A DNA stretch of 56,973 bases, from positions 1 to 56,973 of the forward strand of contig DASZRL010000057.1 of the NCBI GenBank assembly GCA_035549175.1. Direction: 5' to 3'. This DNA comes from DASTSN01 sp035549175 (GTDB lineage Bacteria; Bacteroidota; Bacteroidia; Chitinophagales; Chitinophagaceae). A model generated the notes under the pieces. The model ran no database searches. It was not told the origin of the DNA and was given only the letters and a program-made list of their open reading frames with translations. Position 1 is the stretch's first letter, and each line of letters begins with the position of its first letter. Made by a program: the position numbers and the translations under genes. This document shows, piece after piece, positions 24,178 through 32,585 of the stretch.

Positions 24178-25290
24178 TCAGGATTTAAGGCGTTCGTGGA
24201 CGATGCGGCCCCCATGGGCGATGCAGGATCCCTTGACCAGGTCGTCCTCCCAGTTCAGGACCAGTTTCCCTTCTTTGTCAGTCAGTAACTGAAGGAAATT
24301 GAGCATGTTCTTCCCGTAAAGTTTGCTAGCATCGGCAGGCAGGGTAGCCGCCAGGTTGCTGTTCCCTATCACGGTGACACCCTGGTGGACCAGGGTCTCG
24401 TTGTTCCGGGTAACGGGCGTATTGCCTCCTGTGGCGGCAGCCAGGTCGACGATGACTGATCCGGGCCGCATGGAATCCAGCATTTCCTGGGTGATCAGCA
24501 GGGGAGCCTTTCTGCCCGGAATCTGCGCGGTGGTGATAACAATATCCGCCTTGCGGATACTTTCCGCGATCCGCTGCTGTTGCTTTTGCTTGTATTCCTC
24601 GGTCTGTTCCACCGCGTATCCCCCGGCCCGGCTGGCATCGGCTGCGCCTTCCACTTCTATGAACTTGGCACCGAGGCTCATCACTTCTTCCTTCACGGCG
24701 GGCCTGGTATCGAAAACCTCCACCACGGCTCCCAGGCGTCGTGCCGTGGCGATAGCCTGCAGGCCGGCCACTCCGGCTCCCAGCACCAGCACCCTGGCCG
24801 GCGCGATCGTGCCGGCGGCCGTCATGAACATGGGAAAGTAGCGCGGGTAGCGGCAGGCTGCTTCCAGTACGGCCTTGTACCCGGCGATATTGGCCTGGGA
24901 ACTCAGTACATCCATGGCCTGTGCGCGGGTGGTCCGGGGAAGCATGTCCAGGGAAAAAACGGTGAGGCCGCGCGCAGCGAGCGCCTGCATGGCTTCCGGG
25001 TTATACAAAGGCTGGTAAACGCCGATGAGCACCTGGGAACTGCCTTCACGGCAGGTGGCCGGATCGGGCGCATGAATACCCAGCAGGATTTCAGCGGACT
25101 GCAGGATCTCCGCGCGTTCCCGGATCTGGGCCCCGGCCTGCAGGTAATCCCCATCGTCGCAGAAGGCACGCTGTCCGGCTCCGGGCTCTACCCACAGGGT
25201 GTGGCCTTTCTTGGTGAGGGTAGCTGCTGCTTCTGCCAGCAGCGATACGCGGGTTTCATGGGCAGGTTCCTTAAGCAAACCAAGTATCAT
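24178..25290 (-). CDS. pntAA: NAD(P) transhydrogenase subunit PntAA (NAD-binding part of alpha)
   Basis: A 370-residue soluble domain I of transhydrogenase, which binds NAD(H). It shows KEPAHETRVSLLAEAAATL, RTTRAQAMDVLSSQANIAGY, the dinucleotide fold VLVLGAGVAGLQAIATARRL with EVFDTRP, ITTAQIPGRKAPLLIT, MRPGSVIVDLAAATGGN and GNSNLAATLPADAS. It ends where the membrane part would begin in fused PntA. First gene of its operon. A weak box (TACCTTGG, minus strand 25336-25329) lies 38 nt before the ATG. Confidence 0.95.
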   Translation of the reverse strand: MILGLLKEPAHETRVSLLAEAAATLTKKGHTLWVEPGAGQRAFCDDGDYLQAGAQIRERAEILQSAEILLGIHAPDPATCREGSSQVLIGVYQPLYNPEAMQALAARGLTVFSLDMLPRTTRAQAMDVLSSQANIAGYKAVLEAACRYPRYFPMFMTAAGTIAPARVLVLGAGVAGLQAIATARRLGAVVEVFDTRPAVKEEVMSLGAKFIEVEGAADASRAGGYAVEQTEEYKQKQQQRIAESIRKADIVITTAQIPGRKAPLLITQEMLDSMRPGSVIVDLAAATGGNTPVTRNNETLVHQGVTVIGNSNLAATLPADASKLYGKNMLNFLQLLTDKEGKLVLNWEDDLVKGSCIAHGGRIVHERLKS

Positions 25291-25388
25291 GCTCGGGGGA
25301 AGTTTAAATTACCTGATGGAATCGGGCGCCAAGGTAAAACATTTTCATGACTGTGCGGGACCTGGCCGGGCCGTACATGGCCATGGGT

Positions 25389-26186
25389 TCAGAACCGGAT
25401 TCTGAAATGCAGTTTTTCCCGCAGTTCAGGCCGCATCAGCAGGATGCCCACAAAAAACAAGTCGATGCTCAGGGTGACTTCGCGCCGCTTCCTGCAGGCA
25501 TCCCAGGCTCTTTCCATGTCAGCACTCCAGTGGATGTCGTCAAGCAGCAGGATGGTGGACGGACCGGAGCGGGCCAGGATCCTATCCACATAGTGCAGGG
25601 TAGGCTCGTATCGGTGATTGCCATCCAGGAAGGCCAGACCGATAGCGGGCAGTCCCGCCAGCACCCCGGGCAGTACCTCATCGAAATTGCCCCGTACCAG
25701 GCGTGTACGGGTCAGGCCGAGTTCCCGGAAGTGTGTCTCCGCCCGGGCCGCGATGGCGGGAGATCCCTCGATGGTCGTGACGGAGGCCCGGGGGCAGGCC
25801 AGCGACAAATATGCCGTACTGATGCCCAGCGAGGTGCCCAGTTCCAGGATCGTTTCCGGCTGGTAATAGCGAGCCATGCGAAAGAGCAGTTCTCCGTATT
25901 TCCTGGATTTGGCCGCGTGGCGGGCAATACCCGAGACGGGCCTGCGCGCGCTGCGGTGAATGGCAGAGCCGGCCCCGAAGTCCTCGACATCCAGGCGGCT
26001 AGGGTCCTGCAGCAGCCTGGCACGCAGCGCATCCACCCGGGCATATTCCGGGTAGGGCCGGCGGTCATTGAGCACTCGGGTGACAAAATCAAATACAAAG
26101 GGGGAATGGATACCGTGTCCTTTCCCGCTGGCGGCCGTGAACCAGTGGCGCAGGTAGTTGATGGCGAGGCGGGAGGTGGAATACAT
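25389..26186 (-). CDS. Class I SAM-dependent methyltransferase
   Basis: A 265-residue predicted methyltransferase. The N-terminus has GKGHGIHSPFVFDFVTRVLN, common in Bacteroidota members of this group. The SAM-binding motif is ETILELGTSLGISTAYLSLA, followed by VTTIEGSPAIAARAETHF and a DGNHRYEPTLHYVDRIL segment like that of O-methyltransferases. The substrate is unknown. The ATG at 26186 is 7 bp after folA, so it is the third gene of thyA-folA-methyltransferase. Its link to folate genes is probably positional. Confidence 0.82.
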   Translation of the reverse strand: MYSTSRLAINYLRHWFTAASGKGHGIHSPFVFDFVTRVLNDRRPYPEYARVDALRARLLQDPSRLDVEDFGAGSAIHRSARRPVSGIARHAAKSRKYGELLFRMARYYQPETILELGTSLGISTAYLSLACPRASVTTIEGSPAIAARAETHFRELGLTRTRLVRGNFDEVLPGVLAGLPAIGLAFLDGNHRYEPTLHYVDRILARSGPSTILLLDDIHWSADMERAWDACRKRREVTLSIDLFFVGILLMRPELREKLHFRIRF

Positions 26187-26193
26187 GGCTCGA

Positions 26194-26727
26194 TCAGGAA
26201 GGTTGGACAGGTGGACTATCAGGCAGACCCTGCGGCCCGCGGGCGGACCAGAGCTGGAAGGAATAGGCGACCGCATGCCGGTCGTCGGCCGGGTAATCCC
26301 GGTGGCTTACCATCTTCCAGGTGCCTGGATCCAGGTCCGGGAAAAAGGTATCTCCCTGCGGGCTGGCATGTACCCGGGTCAGGTAAATACGCTGGGCCCG
26401 GGGGAGGGCTTGCCGGTACAACTCCCCGCCGCCGATAACGAAGGCTTCCCGGAATTCCATGGACCGGGCCCGTTCCAGGGCCTGGTCCAGGCTGGCCGTC
26501 ACCGTTACGCCGGGGGGGTGCCAGTCCTGCTGGCGGGTGACCACGATATTTTTTCTTCCCCGCAGGGGCTTCCCCAGGGACTCAAAGGTCTTCCGGCCCA
26601 TGATGACCACCATGCCCCAGGTTATGTTCTTGAAAAAGCGCATATCATTGGGCAAGGTCCAGGGAAGCTGCCTGTTCAGGCCGATGGCATTATTTTCGGC
26701 CGCTGCGACGACGAGGGATATAATCAC
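26194..26727 (-). CDS. folA: Dihydrofolate reductase
   Basis: A 177-residue dihydrofolate reductase that regenerates tetrahydrofolate with NADPH. Motifs: VVAAAENNAIGLNRQLPW, LPNDMRFFKNITWG (aspartate of the active site), VVIMGRKTFESLGKPL, VVTRQ and FVIGGGELYRQALP. It starts with GTG at 26727, since the fold begins at once with IISLVVAAAENNAIG and no ATG is in frame nearby. It lies 74 bp after thyA, whose reaction produces its substrate. A short tail after SFQLW extends beyond the usual length. Confidence 0.95.
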   Translation of the reverse strand: MIISLVVAAAENNAIGLNRQLPWTLPNDMRFFKNITWGMVVIMGRKTFESLGKPLRGRKNIVVTRQQDWHPPGVTVTASLDQALERARSMEFREAFVIGGGELYRQALPRAQRIYLTRVHASPQGDTFFPDLDPGTWKMVSHRDYPADDRHAVAYSFQLWSARGPQGLPDSPPVQPS

Positions 26728-26801
26728 TATAAGGTTTGTGTTGGGTCAGGCAAATGGGTTGTTCGCGCCGGCGCCGTCCCGGGGGCCTCTGCGCCGGTCA
26801 G

Positions 26802-27596
26802 TTACACGGCTACCGGGGCCTTGATCGCCGGATGGGACTGGTAATTTTCCAGCGTGAAGTCCTCATACCGGAATCCAAACAGGTCACGGACCGCCGGGTT
26901 CAGCTTCATCACCGGAAGGGAGTACGGGGTTCGGCTGAGCTGGAGATTCACCTGTTCGAGGTGATTGCGGTATATATGCAGATCCCCGAAGGTATGAATG
27001 AATTCTCCCGGCTCCAGATCGCAAACCTGGGCGATCATCAGGGTCAGCAGAGCATAGGATGCGATGTTGAAGGGTACGCCCAGAAAAGCGTCCGCACTCC
27101 GCTGGTAAAGCTGGCAGCTCAGTTTTCCTCCGGCGACGTAAAACTGGAACAGGGTATGGCAGGGCATGAGCGCCATCTGCGGCAGGTCCGAAACGTTCCA
27201 GGCACTTACGATAAGGCGGCGGCTGTCCGGATTCTGGCGGATCTGGGAAAGCAGGTCGGCTATCTGGTCGGTGACCTTGCCGTCGGCCCCCTGCCAGCTT
27301 CGCCATTGTTTACCGTAAACAGGGCCCAGTTCGCCCTGTTCGTCGGCCCATTCATCCCAGATGCTGACTCCATGGTCGTGAAGGTAACGGACATTGGTGT
27401 CCCCCCGCAGGAACCAAAGCAACTCATAGATGATACTTTTGAGATGCACTTTTTTGGTGGTGACCAGGGGAAAACCCTCCCGGAGGTCAAAACGCATCTG
27501 GTACCCGAAACAGCTGAGGGTACCGGTTCCGGTACGGTCATTTTTTTCAACGCCGTGGTTCAGGATATGGCGCAGGAGATCTTGGTATTGCTGCAT
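26802..27596 (-). CDS. thyA: Thymidylate synthase
   Basis: A 264-residue ThyA, the same length as the E. coli enzyme. It converts dUMP to dTMP with methylenetetrahydrofolate, releasing dihydrofolate for FolA. Seen: NDRTGTGTLSCFGYQMRFDL, YELLWFLRGDTNVRYL, the catalytic cysteine in MALMPCHTLFQFYV, LYQRSADAFLGVPFNIASYA and HTFGDLHIYRNHLEQ. The ATG at 27596 gives exactly the family start (MQQYQDLLRHIL). A weak promoter box lies 4 nt before it. Confidence 0.97.
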   Translation of the reverse strand: MQQYQDLLRHILNHGVEKNDRTGTGTLSCFGYQMRFDLREGFPLVTTKKVHLKSIIYELLWFLRGDTNVRYLHDHGVSIWDEWADEQGELGPVYGKQWRSWQGADGKVTDQIADLLSQIRQNPDSRRLIVSAWNVSDLPQMALMPCHTLFQFYVAGGKLSCQLYQRSADAFLGVPFNIASYALLTLMIAQVCDLEPGEFIHTFGDLHIYRNHLEQVNLQLSRTPYSLPVMKLNPAVRDLFGFRYEDFTLENYQSHPAIKAPVAV

Positions 27597-27600
27597 GGCC

Positions 27601-27608
27601 GCAAGGTA
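27601..27608 (-). promoter_or_regulatory. Possible -7 box of thyA, leaderless spacing
   Basis: TACCTTGC on the minus strand ends 4 nt before the thyA ATG (spacer GGCC). Two mismatches to TAnnTTTG make it weak, but the spacing matches the stronger leaderless cases. Confidence 0.35.
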
Positions 27609-27769
27609 CGCAAATAGCGGGTGGGGAATGGGAAGGCCGTACGGGGATGTGGGGAATCTGTGAATTGGGGCAGCCGGGGGCCGGCCAGCGCCTCCCGGGT
27701 TACCTCTTGCATTTTGCAAAACTGATTCGTATTTTACAGGTCGATCGAGTATCCTTAAAAACGCAACTT

Positions 27770-28192
27770 ATGAATCTCACCAGTTACAAGAAAGCCCTCC
27801 TGGAGGGTCTCCATGAATTTCTTCGTCCCCAGGGATTCCGGCGAAAGCAAAACATTTTTACGTTGTCTCGGGGGGACATGACCTATTACATCTGCCTGCA
27901 AAGCAGCATTCACTCCACTGACGACACCCTGATTGCCACGGTCAATATCGAAACGGCTTCCGCATCCCAGTACCGGCAGGAAGAACTCAGCATACCCGAG
28001 CCGTTGTACCGTTCTTCGGTTAAAAATATCGGGGAGTACGAGGGCCAGGCCAAACCGCACTGGTGGACCATCCGGGATGAATCTTCCCTGCAGGCCGCCC
28101 GCCAGATGATTACCGAAATGCTGAGGCGCCACGTTTTGAACGGTTTCACCCTGTCCGGCGGGCAGGGCGCCCAACGGGCCATGGCTTGGTAA
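27770..28192 (+). CDS. Hypothetical protein, 140 residues
   Basis: I do not recognise this protein with confidence. It is soluble, without signal peptide or membrane segment. It begins MNLTSYKKALLEGLHEFLRP and continues QGFRRKQNIFTLSRGDMTYY, a pattern somewhat like DUF4304-type proteins, in which a short helix leads into a beta-sheet core (ICLQSSIHSTDDTLIATVNI). The C-terminal third is helical (LQAARQMITEMLRRHVLNG). The ATG at 27770 follows an AT-rich stretch. It is flanked by the divergent thyA operon and a convergent OmpA gene, so context gives no clue. The reading frame and codon use look genuine. Confidence 0.6.
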   Translation: MNLTSYKKALLEGLHEFLRPQGFRRKQNIFTLSRGDMTYYICLQSSIHSTDDTLIATVNIETASASQYRQEELSIPEPLYRSSVKNIGEYEGQAKPHWWTIRDESSLQAARQMITEMLRRHVLNGFTLSGGQGAQRAMAW

Positions 28193-28212
28193 TGGCCGGT
28201 CCCGGTTGTCTG

Positions 28213-29544
28213 TCAATAACCCAGTGTGAGTTCCACACGGCGGTTCCTGGAACGGCCGGCGGCCGTCTTATTGTCCGCGATGGGATGCTCCGGACCGTGG
28301 CCGGTGGCCGTCAGCCGGCTGGCATCCACCCCCTGGCTGACCAGATAGTCCAGAACCGCCCGGGCGCGCTGCTGGCTGAGCATCAGGTTACGCCGCATCT
28401 CTCCGGTATTGTCCGTGTAACCGTCGATGGACAGCCGGGTCCCAGGCTGCTCGTTGAGCAGGCGAGCCACTTCCCGCAGACCCGGCAGTGACTTGTCCAG
28501 CATCCGGGTACTTCCGCTGGCAAAATAAATATGTCTGGCTGCCAGATCCACCTGTTTCTTTACTTCCGCCGTGATGACCGGGCAGCCCTGGTTTTCCGGA
28601 ACACCCGCCACGGCCGGACACTTGTCCAGTTCGTCATTGATGCCGTCCTGGTCCCTGTCCGGTATGGGGCAACCCTGGTAACGGTCCACGCCGGCAACTG
28701 TCGGGCATTTATCCAGTTCGTCGTTAATGCCGTCATGATCGCTGTCGGGGATCGGGCAGCCGGCGTATTTGGCCAGGCCGGCCACCGTGGGACACCGGTC
28801 GTCCTTATCGGCCACCCCGTCGCCATCCTGGTCTGGACAGCCCTGCAGGCTGGCCTTTCCGGGAATATCCGGGCATTCATCCAACTGGTCCGGAACACCA
28901 TCGTTATCGCGGTCATGGGTCTGGGTAACCGGGATGGCAGGAGGGGTACCGGTTTTTTGCCTGCGGCGCAGGATGGTCTGGGAGATACTCAGGGAATAAA
29001 AAAGATTATTGGGGAGCCGGTTCGTACTGAAGCTTATCCGGTCGTTTGCCTGCAGGTGGACGTAGGCCTCGTCGGCAATATTCACCTGGATGCCCACGCC
29101 AACCGGCATATAGCCGGCCAGCCGGAAGTCCTTCCAGTAATTACCCAGACCCAGCCCGGCGGATAAAAAGGGGTTGATCAGTTTTCGATCCGGCCAGGCC
29201 CGGGCATGGACCGAGGCTTCCAGTTCACTGAAATAATCGGAGAGGTTCACGGGGTCGCTGGTCAGGCTGGCCAGCGAATTGCTTCCGAAAAGGGCATTGT
29301 ACCGGGCGGATACATCCAGCTTTCCCGTAAGCGTGCGCCAGTAGGTAACCGAAAATCCGGGATCCAGGCGGGCACGCTGGTTCCAGTGGCCGTTGCCCAG
29401 GACGGCGCCCAGGGAGGTCTGGTGGATTTCAGTGGGAGTCTGGAAATCGGAGAAATTAAAACTAAAACCGATCGCCGACTTTTTCTGTGCCTCGCCTGCC
29501 AGGGTAAGGGCAAGGAGTGGCAGCAGCCATGGTAAGCGTCTCAT
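28213..29544 (-). CDS. OmpA-family outer-membrane protein with thrombospondin type-3 repeats
   Basis: A 443-residue outer-membrane protein. A signal peptide (LPWLLPLLALTLAGEAQ) leads to an N-terminal part of about 180 residues with alternating aromatic/hydrophobic strands (FNPFLSAGLGLGNYW in outline), probably an eight-stranded barrel. Four calcium-binding thrombospondin type-3 repeats follow (residues about 205-315), each with D-x-D-x-DG-x-x-D and a C-P pair, for example DQDGDGVADKDDRCP. The C-terminal OmpA domain has IYFASGSTRMLDKSLPGL, RLSIDGYTDNTGE and RSRNRRVELTLGY and should bind peptidoglycan. The likely role is structural linkage of outer membrane and cell wall. ATG at 29544 precedes the signal peptide. 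Confidence 0.9.
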   Translation of the reverse strand: MRRLPWLLPLLALTLAGEAQKKSAIGFSFNFSDFQTPTEIHQTSLGAVLGNGHWNQRARLDPGFSVTYWRTLTGKLDVSARYNALFGSNSLASLTSDPVNLSDYFSELEASVHARAWPDRKLINPFLSAGLGLGNYWKDFRLAGYMPVGVGIQVNIADEAYVHLQANDRISFSTNRLPNNLFYSLSISQTILRRRQKTGTPPAIPVTQTHDRDNDGVPDQLDECPDIPGKASLQGCPDQDGDGVADKDDRCPTVAGLAKYAGCPIPDSDHDGINDELDKCPTVAGVDRYQGCPIPDRDQDGINDELDKCPAVAGVPENQGCPVITAEVKKQVDLAARHIYFASGSTRMLDKSLPGLREVARLLNEQPGTRLSIDGYTDNTGEMRRNLMLSQQRARAVLDYLVSQGVDASRLTATGHGPEHPIADNKTAAGRSRNRRVELTLGY

Positions 29545-29699
29545 GTGTATGGTTTTTTCCGGAAAACAAATTTCACAGGGACTGTGTCGTGGTTTGGCCG
29601 GCACAAAACTGCCAACTTTACTAAGGTAAAATAATATTTGGGTTTCCCTGGCCGGCTAGGGGAGGGTTGGGGTTCCGGCGGCAGACCGGGGCGAGTTTG

Positions 29700-30593
29700 T
29701 CACCGGGATACAAACCGATCGCTGACCTTTTTTTCCTTGGAACCGGGTTCATACCGGTAAAAGCCCTCTCCGGTTTTTATTCCGAGCCTGCCGGCTGCCA
29801 CCATGTTGACCAGCAGGGGGCAGGGAGCATACTTGGCCTGGCCGAATCCTTCATAAAGCACGCGCAAAATGGACAGGCAGACGTCCAGCCCGATGAAGTC
29901 GGCCAGCTGCAGGGGGCCCATCGGGTGTGCCATTCCCAGTTTCATGATGGTGTCGATTTCTTCCACGCCCGCCACCCCTTCCTGCAGGGTAAGAATGGCT
30001 TCATTGATCATGGGCATGAGGATCCGGTTGGCGACAAATCCGGGATAATCATTTGCCAGGCAGGGGGTCTTGCCAAGCTGCAGGCAAAGGTCGCATACGG
30101 TTCGGCTGACGGCTGAACTGGTGGCGTACCCGTTGATCACTTCCACCAGTTTCATGACCGGCACCGGGTTCATAAAGTGCATGCCGATCACCCGGTCCGG
30201 GCGCCGGGTGGCAGCCGCAAGGCGGGTGATGGAAATTGAAGAGGTATTGCTTGCCAGGATGCAGTCGGCCGGGGCCGCTTCATCCAGCTGGCGGAAAAGT
30301 TCCTTTTTAAGGTCCTCTTTTTCCGTGGCAGCTTCCACTACCAGGCTGGCCGCCGAAACGCCTTCGTGCAGGCTGGTGAGCGGGGTGATCCGCGCCAGGG
30401 TTTCCTGCGACAGGGCCGAGGTAATGGTGCCTTTGGCCACCTGCCGTTCCAGGTTGGTCCGGATGGTAGCCAGGGCCCGGTCCAGCTGCTGTGGGGAAAC
30501 GTCCACCAGGTTGACGGCAAAGCCGTGCTGCGCAAATACATGGGCAATGCCATTGCCCATGGTGCCTGATCCAATAACCGCAATCTGTTTCAT
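29700..30593 (-). CDS. 3-hydroxyacyl-CoA (3-hydroxybutyryl-CoA) dehydrogenase
   Basis: A 297-residue NAD-dependent dehydrogenase that interconverts 3-hydroxyacyl-CoA and 3-oxoacyl-CoA. The dinucleotide fold is IAVIGSGTMGNGIAHVFAQH, followed by VEAATEKEDLKKELFRQLD, LASNTSSISITRLAAAT and the catalytic-histidine block GMHFMNPVPVMKLVEVI. The C-terminal domain has DYPGFVANRILMPMINEA and GMAHPMGPLQLADFIGLDVC. Stand-alone proteins of this size usually act on short chains (3-hydroxybutyryl-CoA). It may work with the acyl-CoA dehydrogenase further along, but they are separately transcribed. Confidence 0.93.
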   Translation of the reverse strand: MKQIAVIGSGTMGNGIAHVFAQHGFAVNLVDVSPQQLDRALATIRTNLERQVAKGTITSALSQETLARITPLTSLHEGVSAASLVVEAATEKEDLKKELFRQLDEAAPADCILASNTSSISITRLAAATRRPDRVIGMHFMNPVPVMKLVEVINGYATSSAVSRTVCDLCLQLGKTPCLANDYPGFVANRILMPMINEAILTLQEGVAGVEEIDTIMKLGMAHPMGPLQLADFIGLDVCLSILRVLYEGFGQAKYAPCPLLVNMVAAGRLGIKTGEGFYRYEPGSKEKKVSDRFVSR

Positions 30594-30643
30594 GGTAAGG
30601 TGGAAAGCCTGGCAGGGACGTATTGCCCTGTGGCTCCAGGCGA

Positions 30644-30651
30644 CAAATATA
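30644..30651 (-). promoter_or_regulatory. -7 box of the hydroxyacyl-CoA dehydrogenase gene
   Basis: TATATTTG on the minus strand is an exact TAnnTTTG, about 50 nt before the ATG, so this transcript should have an ordinary leader. Confidence 0.5.
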
Positions 30652-30688
30652 GGGACAAGCCGCGACAGCGTGTCAGGGAGTGACCAGG

Positions 30689-31330
30689 CTAGTTTTTGCG
30701 TTTGAAATCGCCCCGCTTCCAGGCCTCGATGAATTCAGCCCAGGCAGCCGGATTGAAGATATTCATGGGAGGGGCCTGACCGGCGTAAGAAGCCTTGGTG
30801 GCTATGTTGCGGAACTGCAGGCTGGTGGCTTCCCCGCCATCACCGGGCGTCGTAGCCAGCAGGACGCGGCGCTTGGCCGCCTCGGTATTACGTCGCGCGA
30901 TTTCGATATCGTCATCAGGCACCTTCGTGTTGACGAAGTCCCGGGCAAACTGGGCGGGAGTCGGCCTGGGTTTAATAATCGTCATGGGCAGGTAAATGGT
31001 GTCCGCCACCATCAGCTGGACCACGCTGTACTGGTTTCCTTCCAGGTTGCGGGGGATGCTGATGGTTTTGGGCTTGTAACTGACGTGCGTGAATTCCACC
31101 TGGTCGCCTTTCAGGACGACGATGGAAAATACGCCCTGGTTATTGGTGATGGTACCGCGGTTTTGTCCCTTGACGGTAATGCTTACGGCGGGTATGCCCA
31201 CCAGGCTGTCTGCAGTCATCACAATACCATACAGTTGCACCACGGAATCCCGTACCGTTTCGAATTGGGCCTTGCCGGCACGGGGAATCAGGAAGATAAG
31301 CAGCAGGATGGCAGGTACAATTCGTTTCAT
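30689..31330 (-). CDS. Carboxypeptidase-regulatory-like exported protein
   Basis: A 213-residue exported protein. A signal peptide (IVPAILLLIFLIPRAGKAQ) precedes a beta-sandwich of the carboxypeptidase-regulatory-like type: VVQLYGIVMTADSLVGIPAV, TVKGQNRGTITNNQGVFSIV and VEFTHVSYKPKTI, about residues 28-105. The remaining 100 residues are mostly polar and helical, with PAAWAEFIEAWKRGDFKRKN at the end. In Bacteroidota such domains occur on TonB-dependent receptors and stand alone in the periplasm. Its partner is unknown. ATG at 31330; a promoter box ends 6 nt before it. Divergent from mrp. Confidence 0.8.
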   Translation of the reverse strand: MKRIVPAILLLIFLIPRAGKAQFETVRDSVVQLYGIVMTADSLVGIPAVSITVKGQNRGTITNNQGVFSIVVLKGDQVEFTHVSYKPKTISIPRNLEGNQYSVVQLMVADTIYLPMTIIKPRPTPAQFARDFVNTKVPDDDIEIARRNTEAAKRRVLLATTPGDGGEATSLQFRNIATKASYAGQAPPMNIFNPAAWAEFIEAWKRGDFKRKN

Positions 31331-31336
31331 GTGATT

Positions 31337-31344
31337 CAAATGTA
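31337..31344 (-). promoter_or_regulatory. -7 box of the carboxypeptidase-regulatory-like gene, near-leaderless
   Basis: TACATTTG on the minus strand, an exact match, ends 6 nt before the ATG. Predicted transcript start is within a base or two of the ATG. Confidence 0.55.
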
Positions 31345-31390
31345 AAAACAAGTTGTCGAATTCGGGCAACAAATTACCCGGCCGGTTGGT

Positions 31391-31398
31391 TAACTTTG
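31391..31398 (+). promoter_or_regulatory. -7 box of mrp
   Basis: TAACTTTG, an exact TAnnTTTG, lies 34 nt before the mrp ATG. Confidence 0.5.
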
Positions 31399-31432
31399 CG
31401 GGCGAAATCGACTTTTAACAAAAGCTTGAATT

Positions 31433-32527
31433 ATGCAAACCCAAGATATATTACAAGCCCTTGGCACTGTGCAGGAACCAGACCTGGGCCGAGACATTGT
31501 GACGCTGAATATGGTGCAGGACCTTCAGGTGGACGGGAACTACGTATCTTTTACCGTGGTGCTCACCACGCCCGCCTGCCCGCTGAAGGACCGGATCAAG
31601 AACGATTGCGTCCGCGCAGTGAAGGAATTGGTTAACCCGGATGCGGTGGTCAAGGTAAATTTTTCGGCACAGACAACTACCCGGCGCAGTGATGCCGGGG
31701 CCGTATTACCCAACGTGAAGAATATTCTGGCCGTAGTAAGCGGCAAGGGCGGGGTGGGGAAAAGCACGGTGGCGGCCAACCTGGCCCTGGCGCTTGCCCA
31801 GGGAGGAGCCCGGGTTGGCCTGATGGATGCAGACATTTACGGACCCAGCGTGCCGATTATGTTTGGTGTGCGCGGGGAACGGCCGATGATGAAGGACGTG
31901 CAGGGCAAGGGGATGATCGTGCCGCTGGAACGGTACGGGATCCGGCTGATGAGTATCGGTTTGCTGGTGGACGAAAAAAACGCCGTGGTGTGGCGCGGGC
32001 CGATGGCCAGTTCGGCCATACGCCAATTTGTTACGGATGTTTATTGGGGTGAACTGGATTACCTCGTGGTGGACATGCCCCCGGGCACGGGGGACATCCA
32101 CCTGACCCTGCTCCAGACCGTGCCGGTGACCGGCGCGGTCATCGTGACCACGCCCCAGGATGTGGCCCTGGCTGATGCCAAGAAAGGCATTGCCATGTTC
32201 GGCCAGGCCCAGATCAATGTACCGGTGATCGGCCTGGTGGAAAACATGAGTTACTTCGTTGCGGCGGAATTGCCGGAGAACCGCTATTATATTTTCGGAC
32301 GGGAGGGTGGCAGGCGCCTGGCGGAAGAATATGAGATACCCTTCCTCGGCCAGGTTCCCCTGGTGCAATCCATTCGCGAAGGCGGGGACCAGGGCGTACC
32401 CGTCATGGTGAGTGATGATGAAATCACCAAATCCGCCTTCGTGAATTTTGCGGCCCAGGTGGTCCGCAGCATTGCCATGCGCAATGCTGACATGAAGGCT
32501 TCGGCCGTAGCCGAAGCGATCGCCTGA
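31433..32527 (+). CDS. mrp: Mrp/ApbC-family iron-sulfur carrier ATPase
   Basis: A 364-residue Mrp protein, a P-loop ATPase that carries [4Fe-4S] clusters to target enzymes. An N-terminal MIP18-like (DUF59) domain covers residues 1-80 (VTLNMVQDLQVDGNYVSF, TTPACPLKDRI). The ATPase shows VVSGKGGVGKSTVAANLALA near residue 102, GLMDADIYGPSVP, and LDYLVVDMPPGTGDIHLTL. After VIGLVENMSYF the usual C-x-x-C pair that bridges the cluster is absent (VAAELPENRYYIFG). That absence recurs, from memory, in some Bacteroidota Mrp proteins, so cluster binding may differ. Confidence 0.93.
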   Translation: MQTQDILQALGTVQEPDLGRDIVTLNMVQDLQVDGNYVSFTVVLTTPACPLKDRIKNDCVRAVKELVNPDAVVKVNFSAQTTTRRSDAGAVLPNVKNILAVVSGKGGVGKSTVAANLALALAQGGARVGLMDADIYGPSVPIMFGVRGERPMMKDVQGKGMIVPLERYGIRLMSIGLLVDEKNAVVWRGPMASSAIRQFVTDVYWGELDYLVVDMPPGTGDIHLTLLQTVPVTGAVIVTTPQDVALADAKKGIAMFGQAQINVPVIGLVENMSYFVAAELPENRYYIFGREGGRRLAEEYEIPFLGQVPLVQSIREGGDQGVPVMVSDDEITKSAFVNFAAQVVRSIAMRNADMKASAVAEAIA

Positions 32528-32573
32528 CTGCCTGGTCCGGATGCGGGCCGGACCGGATTCCGGCCGGAACCTG

Positions 32574-32581
32574 TACCTTCG
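32574..32581 (+). promoter_or_regulatory. -7 box of the PaiB-like gene, leaderless spacing
   Basis: TACCTTCG, one mismatch from TAnnTTTG, ends 4 nt before the ATG (spacer GACC). Confidence 0.5.
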
Positions 32582-32585
32582 GACC

